Source: Symbiodinium natans (lineage: Eukaryota > Sar > Dinophyceae > Suessiales > Symbiodiniaceae). From it: 18,929 nt of DNA. The DNA lies in contig CAJNDS010001438.1 in the NCBI GenBank assembly GCA_905221605.1, forward strand, positions 1 to 18,929, read 5' to 3'. Below the pieces are notes generated by a model. The model did no database searches. It saw only the letters and a program-made list of their open reading frames with translations, and was not told the origin of the DNA. This document shows positions 14,871-18,929 of this stretch, one piece after another; position 1 is the stretch's first letter; each line of letters starts with the position of its first letter. A program made the translations under genes and the position numbers.

Positions 14871-15246
14871 GGTGGAAGATTGTGGCTGATCAGTGATGTT
14901 TTTGTCATGTTTTGGATCAGCTTGTATAGGTTTGTTTTGCTTCGGAGTGATTGGGAATCCGTGTGATCCCATCCTCGATGGTTTATGCCTCGTTGATTTA
15001 CAAGGAAATCATACGAGTGTGTTTTTGCCCAATACGCTATTTAAAGTGAGTGTGCAGTGTGTAGGAACTTCGTTCTGAAGCTGAGTTTAAGCTCACAAGA
15101 GAGAATTCGTTTAGTTTGTGCACTTCGTGACTTTTGGCTCAAGTGGCTATGACTGTGAAAAAGAGAGAGTTGTCCGCACTTGCGTGAGAGGTCAGGGTTC
15201 GTGCTTTCAAGGGAAAAGGTACCAGAGGGACCTTCGGTTTTTCACG
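14871..15246 (+). repeat. 3' LTR of element A
   Basis: 376 nt, about 99% identical to the 5' LTR. The differences I see are the first base (G for T), C-to-A at 15000, one extra T in GAGTTTAAG, and T-to-C in CTTGCGTGAG. It carries its own copy of the spliced-leader-like motif at 15132-15143. Confidence 0.92.
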
Positions 15247-15251
15247 TCTGA
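15247..15251. repeat. Right target-site duplication of element A (tctga)
   Basis: It matches 5340-5344. It is followed at once by the continuation of element B's integrase frame. Confidence 0.85.
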
Positions 15252-15950
15252 GCACAAGAGCCGATCCGATGCTCACAAGCCAACCGATGTGACGCAGCAT
15301 GGTGTTCCGACAATCGCATATGACTTTGCATTCACAGGTCGTGAAGAGGACAGCAAGGACAAACTTGTGTCGCTCGTCTTACGAGACGAGTTCAGTGGGT
15401 GGCGAGAAGCCATCCCGGTTCCCAAACGAGGAGGCGGAACCACCAAAGCCTACCTCGCAAGTGAAGTCACCAGGTTGCTCAACATGTTGGGATACTCCAC
15501 CGTGAAGCTTCGTTGCGACCCTGAAAACGTGTGCTTGGCCCTCCGCGATGCCATCATCCAGCGTCGAGCCCGGCTTGGTCACAAAACACTGTTTGATCAA
15601 GTGCCCGAAGGTGAGCATCAGTCCAATGGGGGAGCTGAGTCCGCTGTACATCAAACCCGCTTGCAGGCAGGTGGGTTGCTCTCTATGTACGAGGCCCGCA
15701 GTGGAAAGACTGTGTCAACAAAGCACCCACTTCATTCGTGGGCGACCCGGCATGCAAGCTGGCTCCTCAACAGATTTGGCCAACGCCAAACAGGGACCAC
15801 CCCGTTTGAAGACGTCATGAGCACGTCTTATCGAGGAAAGGTGTGCAGCTTTGGCATGGCAGTCCTGAGCCTTGCTCGTGGAAAGGCTAAGGGGCTCTGG
15901 CGCGAGTGCACTTGGACATGATGAAACGGTTCCAGAAACACGACTTGGCG
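15247..15950 (+). pseudogene. Element B: integrase core, interrupted and inverted
   Basis: A retroviral-type integrase catalytic core (rve) from a copia lineage different from A. The first aspartate is in AYDFAF (15322), the second in LRCDPE (15517), and the glutamate is in GGAESAV (15637), 39 residues after the second aspartate. KSRSDAHKP precedes the core, as is common in dinoflagellate elements. The 5' part lies at 4910-5344 on the other side of element A. The frame stops at 15919-15921 (TGA) after LWRECTW; a neighbouring frame, LGHDETVPE, may extend it to about 15950 after a 1-nt shift. The integrase C-terminus expected next is instead on the opposite strand at 4909-4765. Confidence 0.75.
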
Positions 15951-16796
15951 AGGGCACTCGGACGCGTCTGATCCAACCTTGTGCAACGATGCTGTTGTGT
16001 TTGAAACTGCAGGGGATGTACGTCGAAGGCTTTCCAGGCAACCCAAGCACAAACTGATCCCCATGCCAGAACGTTCCCCATCCAAGCTTGTACAATTTCC
16101 CCACAGCAAAAAGCGGTGAGCTCACGCTTGACACTAAGCAGGATTCCTTGAACGTTTGCAGCTTCTGATCCACATTGAGGAACTGCATCACACACTGACG
16201 GCGATCGTGGATCTGGAGCGGATGCCCCTGAGCGTCACAAAAGCCGGGATTTGAACGACCCAAGGAGTCTCCCACAAGGTCCATGGACAAGGAAAGACAC
16301 GACTCATCAGCCCCACTGTCTATGATCATTTCAACCGGATACCCTGAACTGGCATCACTAGGATCAAAGCTCAGCGAACTGACCATGCGCACATGACCTG
16401 CAGAGCACGCCTGATCAGGGCACACCTCATCGCCACTGAGGTCTTGGGAGGCTTCGGTTGAGGCACACACTGCACCGCTGTCGCAACAGGTCCAGTTCCC
16501 ATCACCATCGGTGCAAGTCATGTCATGCCGCACAACATCATCACAGGTCCAGCTTCCATCATCATCGTGCAAGTCATGTCGTACCGCACAGCACATACGG
16601 CATACGCTTCATCACCATCCTCAGACCACTCGCTGAACACGGTCAGGTCAACGACATCATCCTCATCATCGTGCAAAGGGATGACGGGCACACCATCGGG
16701 CACAACGAACTCAAGGCGATTCACCCTGCGATTGCTCGGTGCAGATGGCGCGGGCACAGTGCTTGAACCTGCCTCGGACAGTGCACCTGAACCCTG
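15951..16796 (-). pseudogene. Element B: protease region (degenerate)
   Basis: On the minus strand, VEMIIDSGADESC carries the retropepsin active-site DSG (16320 down to 16312). It is followed by SSPLFAVGKLYKLGWG and by IPCSFKHNSIVAQGWI, segments typical of dinoflagellate copia proteases. Before the protease lie an acidic leader (PLHDDEDDVVDL) and a 57-nt tandem repeat. The leader and the protease are in different frames because one repeat unit has lost a base. The region ends at the start of element C (16797) on one side and near 15950 on the other, where the oppositely oriented integrase begins. Confidence 0.65.
16487..16598 (-). repeat. 57-nt tandem repeat in element B protease leader
   Basis: CAGGTCCAG...CCATCA.CATC.GTGCAAGTCATGTC starts at 16487 and 16544 (plus-strand reading). 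One unit encodes a 19-residue RHD..CTD.DG.WTC peptide on the minus strand. The unit at 16544 lacks one G (GTGC for GGTGC), which shifts the frame. Confidence 0.75.
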
Positions 16797-17173
16797 TGTG
16801 GAAGATTGTAGCTGATCAGTGATGTTTTTGTCATGTTTTGGATCAGCTTGTATAGGTTTGTTTTGCTTCGGAGTGATTGGGAATCCGTGTGATCCCATCC
16901 TCGATGGTTTATGCCTCGTTGATTTCCAAGGAAATCATACGAGTGTGTTTTTGCCCAATACGCTATTTAAAGTGAGTGTGCAGTGTGTAGGAACTTCGTT
17001 CTGAAGCTGAGTTTAAGCTCACAAGAGAGAATTCGTTTAGTTTGTGCACTTCGTGACTTTTGGCTCAAGTGGCTCTGACTGTGAAAAAGAGAGAGCTGTC
17101 CGCACTTGTGTGAGAGGTCAGGGTTCGTGCTTTCAAGGGAAAAGGTACCAGAGGGACCTTCGGTTTTTTCACG
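16797..17173 (+). repeat. 5' LTR of element C
   Basis: 377 nt, TGTGGAAG to TTCACG. It differs from the 5' LTR of A by about three substitutions (ATTGTAGC, GGCTCTG, GAGAGCTG) and two 1-nt T insertions. The U3 palindrome and TATA-like motif are intact, and the spliced-leader-like motif is at 17058-17069. Confidence 0.9.
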
Positions 17174-17582
17174 TGGTAGCGGAGCTTGTGCCTTGTGGTA
17201 CGAGCCCGTGTATGGTCTTTGGTTGTCTGTCAGGACTCTGTGAGTGCCTGGAGGCAAGGGTTTGGAGCCCAGACTGCCAGTGGACCGGAATCTCTTGTAC
17301 TCGGACCGTGTAAGTGAGTACCGGGAAGCCAACCCTGTGAGGAGGCGGATCCGGACTCATCAGGCTTGGAAGCAGTTGGTTCAGCGGCTGTTGAGGCACT
17401 TTGGAGCCCGGGCAAGGTGGTTTGTCTGGAACTGGATTGGTTGTGACCGATCTTGGAGGAATACGGTGCTTGGTAGAGTAGAACTAAGGTTCTTCAGGAG
17501 CCTGGACCATCTGGTGTTGGAGAGAATTTTCGCCAGAAGACGTTGTGGAGAGACTGCAGGCTGGAGCCTGAGTTCAGGAACT

Positions 17583-18929
17583 ATGTTGAATACACCCCCA
17601 CGACATACCAGTGGAGCTCATGTGAGGAGTCCAAGAGGTGGACGAGAGCGTGGAAGCTCTGTGCCCATCATGGATGCTGAGACAAAGCGAAGGGTAGACC
17701 CTTTTCCGGGTTTGGGAAATCCCAACCCACTGTGGGTGCAAGGTTTGGCACAAGGAAGCCAACCTGTGTATGGCCCAGTGCCCAGAGGTCGAACTCCCGC
17801 CAGAAGCCCTCATGGGGTAGCTACTGGAGCACCCCAACAGACAATGGGAGGCCCTTCGTTTCCCCCTGCTTTGCCTCAGCAAGCGGTAGGAAGTCCTTCG
17901 TTACCACCAGGACTATCCACTGGACCTCCTCAACCTGTGGTGACACCATCACAAACATCACCCGACGTGCAAGGGTTGACGAGACAAGTGCGAGAATTGG
18001 AAAGCATGATGCAGCAACTGGTTGTGCAGCAACAGCAGTTTATGCAAACGATGACTGCGTCCATGGTGCAGCAACAGCAGCAGCATCAGCAGTGGATGAT
18101 ACAGCAGCATCAGCAACAGCAGCCACAGCAACAGCAACAGGTGAATCCCCCCTTACCTCAGGATGGTGTTCCTGAGAACATGCCCAGTTCTTCTTCGGGA
18201 TGTCAAGGTGCATCGCCAGTGGGTACTCCTGCGAAGGGGACCCAGCTTTTTTGGATGGCGAGCCCAAGTCCCCCACTGAGACCTCCACCTCTGGAGCAAG
18301 AAAGGGAAAGGGATGTGTTTGCTCGATCGGACAAATGGTTGCCCAGTTTGCCGACCATTGACTTTTCGTCTTGGAAGGATCGCATCTCTGAAGCTCTTGG
18401 ATTCTTGACCTGGATGGAGAAGCTGACCAGTTGGGTTGGTTTGGGTTCAGAAGTGTTTCCCAATGAGCTCATGCATGCGGTGAAGACTCAAGAAGAGTCT
18501 CGGCTGAAACAGGATCGACTTACTGTGGAGCAACAGAAGAGGTCGACGAGGCTGATGCACATCCTGCGACAGACTTTTGCAAATCATGAGAAGAGTTCTC
18601 TGATTTTGCAGACATATGTTGAAAGTGAGAGCACTTATAAACAATCTGGTTTTGTGGCTTTGAGATTGCTGGCGAAGGAGTTTTGCCTGAAGTCGCGAGC
18701 TGAATGCCTGTTCTTTCGGTCGCAGCTGGTGAATCAAACCGTGAAAGCACCCAGTATTCCGGAGATCATTCGAAAGATTGAGCATGAGTTGAACAAGTAC
18801 ACCAAACTGCTCAATAGTCTTGATCCCGATGTGCATGCTGGTGGTTTGCAGATCCAAGAAGCGGATTCGGTTATGGTTTTGCTGCGCAGTTTGCCAGATC
18901 GGTGTAGAAGCCATTGCTTGTTGCATGGC
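17583..18929 (+). CDS. gag: Gag of element C, 5' part (runs off window)
   Basis: 449 codons without a stop from ATG 17583 to the window end, collinear without indels with codons 1-449 of the element A gag. By eye I count ten differences. Eight change the amino acid (S to P, R to K, G to A, V to M, S to A, R to W, L to P, Q to K) and two are silent. The zinc knuckle lies beyond the window. The Pro-rich N-terminus, Gln-rich stretch and capsid-like region are as in element A. Confidence 0.88.
   Translation, partial: MLNTPPRHTSGAHVRSPRGGRERGSSVPIMDAETKRRVDPFPGLGNPNPLWVQGLAQGSQPVYGPVPRGRTPARSPHGVATGAPQQTMGGPSFPPALPQQAVGSPSLPPGLSTGPPQPVVTPSQTSPDVQGLTRQVRELESMMQQLVVQQQQFMQTMTASMVQQQQQHQQWMIQQHQQQQPQQQQQVNPPLPQDGVPENMPSSSSGCQGASPVGTPAKGTQLFWMASPSPPLRPPPLEQERERDVFARSDKWLPSLPTIDFSSWKDRISEALGFLTWMEKLTSWVGLGSEVFPNELMHAVKTQEESRLKQDRLTVEQQKRSTRLMHILRQTFANHEKSSLILQTYVESESTYKQSGFVALRLLAKEFCLKSRAECLFFRSQLVNQTVKAPSIPEIIRKIEHELNKYTKLLNSLDPDVHAGGLQIQEADSVMVLLRSLPDRCRSHCLLHG

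Larger units (their letters stand above)
5345..15246 (+). mobile_element. Element A: complete Ty1/copia LTR retrotransposon, 9902 nt
   Basis: The order is 5' LTR (5345-5719), primer site (5720), leader, gag (6135-7931), pol (7802-14131, -1 frame), a long 3' untranslated region, a short G-rich tract and the 3' LTR (14871-15246). It is flanked by tctga. Pol domains run protease, integrase, reverse transcriptase, RNase H, the copia (not gypsy) order. The two LTRs differ by three substitutions and one 1-nt indel. No frame-breaking change is visible in gag or pol, so the element may be autonomous. A second copy of the family starts at 16797. Confidence 0.93.
16797..18929 (+). mobile_element. Element C: second copy of the A family, cut by the window end
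   Basis: An LTR (16797-17173), primer site (17174) and leader are followed by gag from 17583, collinear with element A and about 99% identical. Leader indels of 4 and 2 nt distinguish it from A. The element is inserted in element B's protease leader. If the family's 5-bp rule holds, ccctg (16792-16796) should recur after its 3' LTR outside this window. Confidence 0.88.

Noticed and set aside
15872-16057. Plus-strand open frame continuing past the element B integrase
   Set aside because: Beyond about 15950 it is the antisense of a protease-like minus-strand segment; only its first part may be a frameshifted integrase tail.
1-18929. CRISPR array, tRNA or rRNA genes
   Set aside because: No regularly spaced short repeats of that kind and no recognisable structural RNA sequence were seen.

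Overview
The window looks like nuclear DNA of a dinoflagellate, most likely a Symbiodiniaceae-type alga. Three things point that way. It is packed with long, decayed or nested Ty1/copia retroelements. It holds an intron-bearing gene related to the replication-initiator (Rep) proteins of CRESS-DNA replicons, a gene type I associate with dinoflagellate genomes. The LTRs carry the last 12 bases of the dinoflagellate spliced leader. No rRNA, tRNA, CRISPR or bacterial operon structure is visible. The assignment is inference from sequence character, not a database match.

Layout. (1) 1-824: non-coding DNA with a pyrimidine-rich tandem repeat, a 68-nt hairpin-like inverted repeat, and a 75-nt direct repeat whose two copies each contain a different but perfect 10-bp palindrome. 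(2) 825-2451: a Rep-like gene with an HUH motif, a phase-0 GT-AG intron, an SF3-type helicase domain and one frameshift, so a probable pseudogene. (3) 2452-4271: mostly unassigned DNA with dispersed repeats. (4) 4272-5344 and 15247-16796: pieces of one old copia-like element, called B here. Its protease region and its integrase C-terminus plus acidic linker lie on the minus strand. The integrase core between them lies on the plus strand, which fits an internal inversion. (5) 5345-15246: a complete 9.9-kb copia element, called A. It has two ~99% identical LTRs (375 and 376 nt), a 5-bp target-site duplication (tctga), an initiator-tRNA-like primer site, an intact gag, and a pol reached by a -1 frame change. 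Pol has protease, integrase, reverse transcriptase and RNase H, followed by an unusual extension of about 690 codons. (6) 16797-18929: the first 2.1 kb of a second copy of the A family, called C, inserted in B and running off the window.

How the parts relate. B is the oldest layer and is broken by frameshifts. A landed inside B's integrase reading frame, and removing A with one target duplication restores that frame exactly. C landed in B's protease leader. A has no visible disabling mutation and could be an autonomous, recently active element. The items most worth following are the novel C-terminal extension of A Pol, the inverted integrase block in B, the spliced-leader relict inside the A LTR, and the paired palindromes in front of the Rep-like gene.
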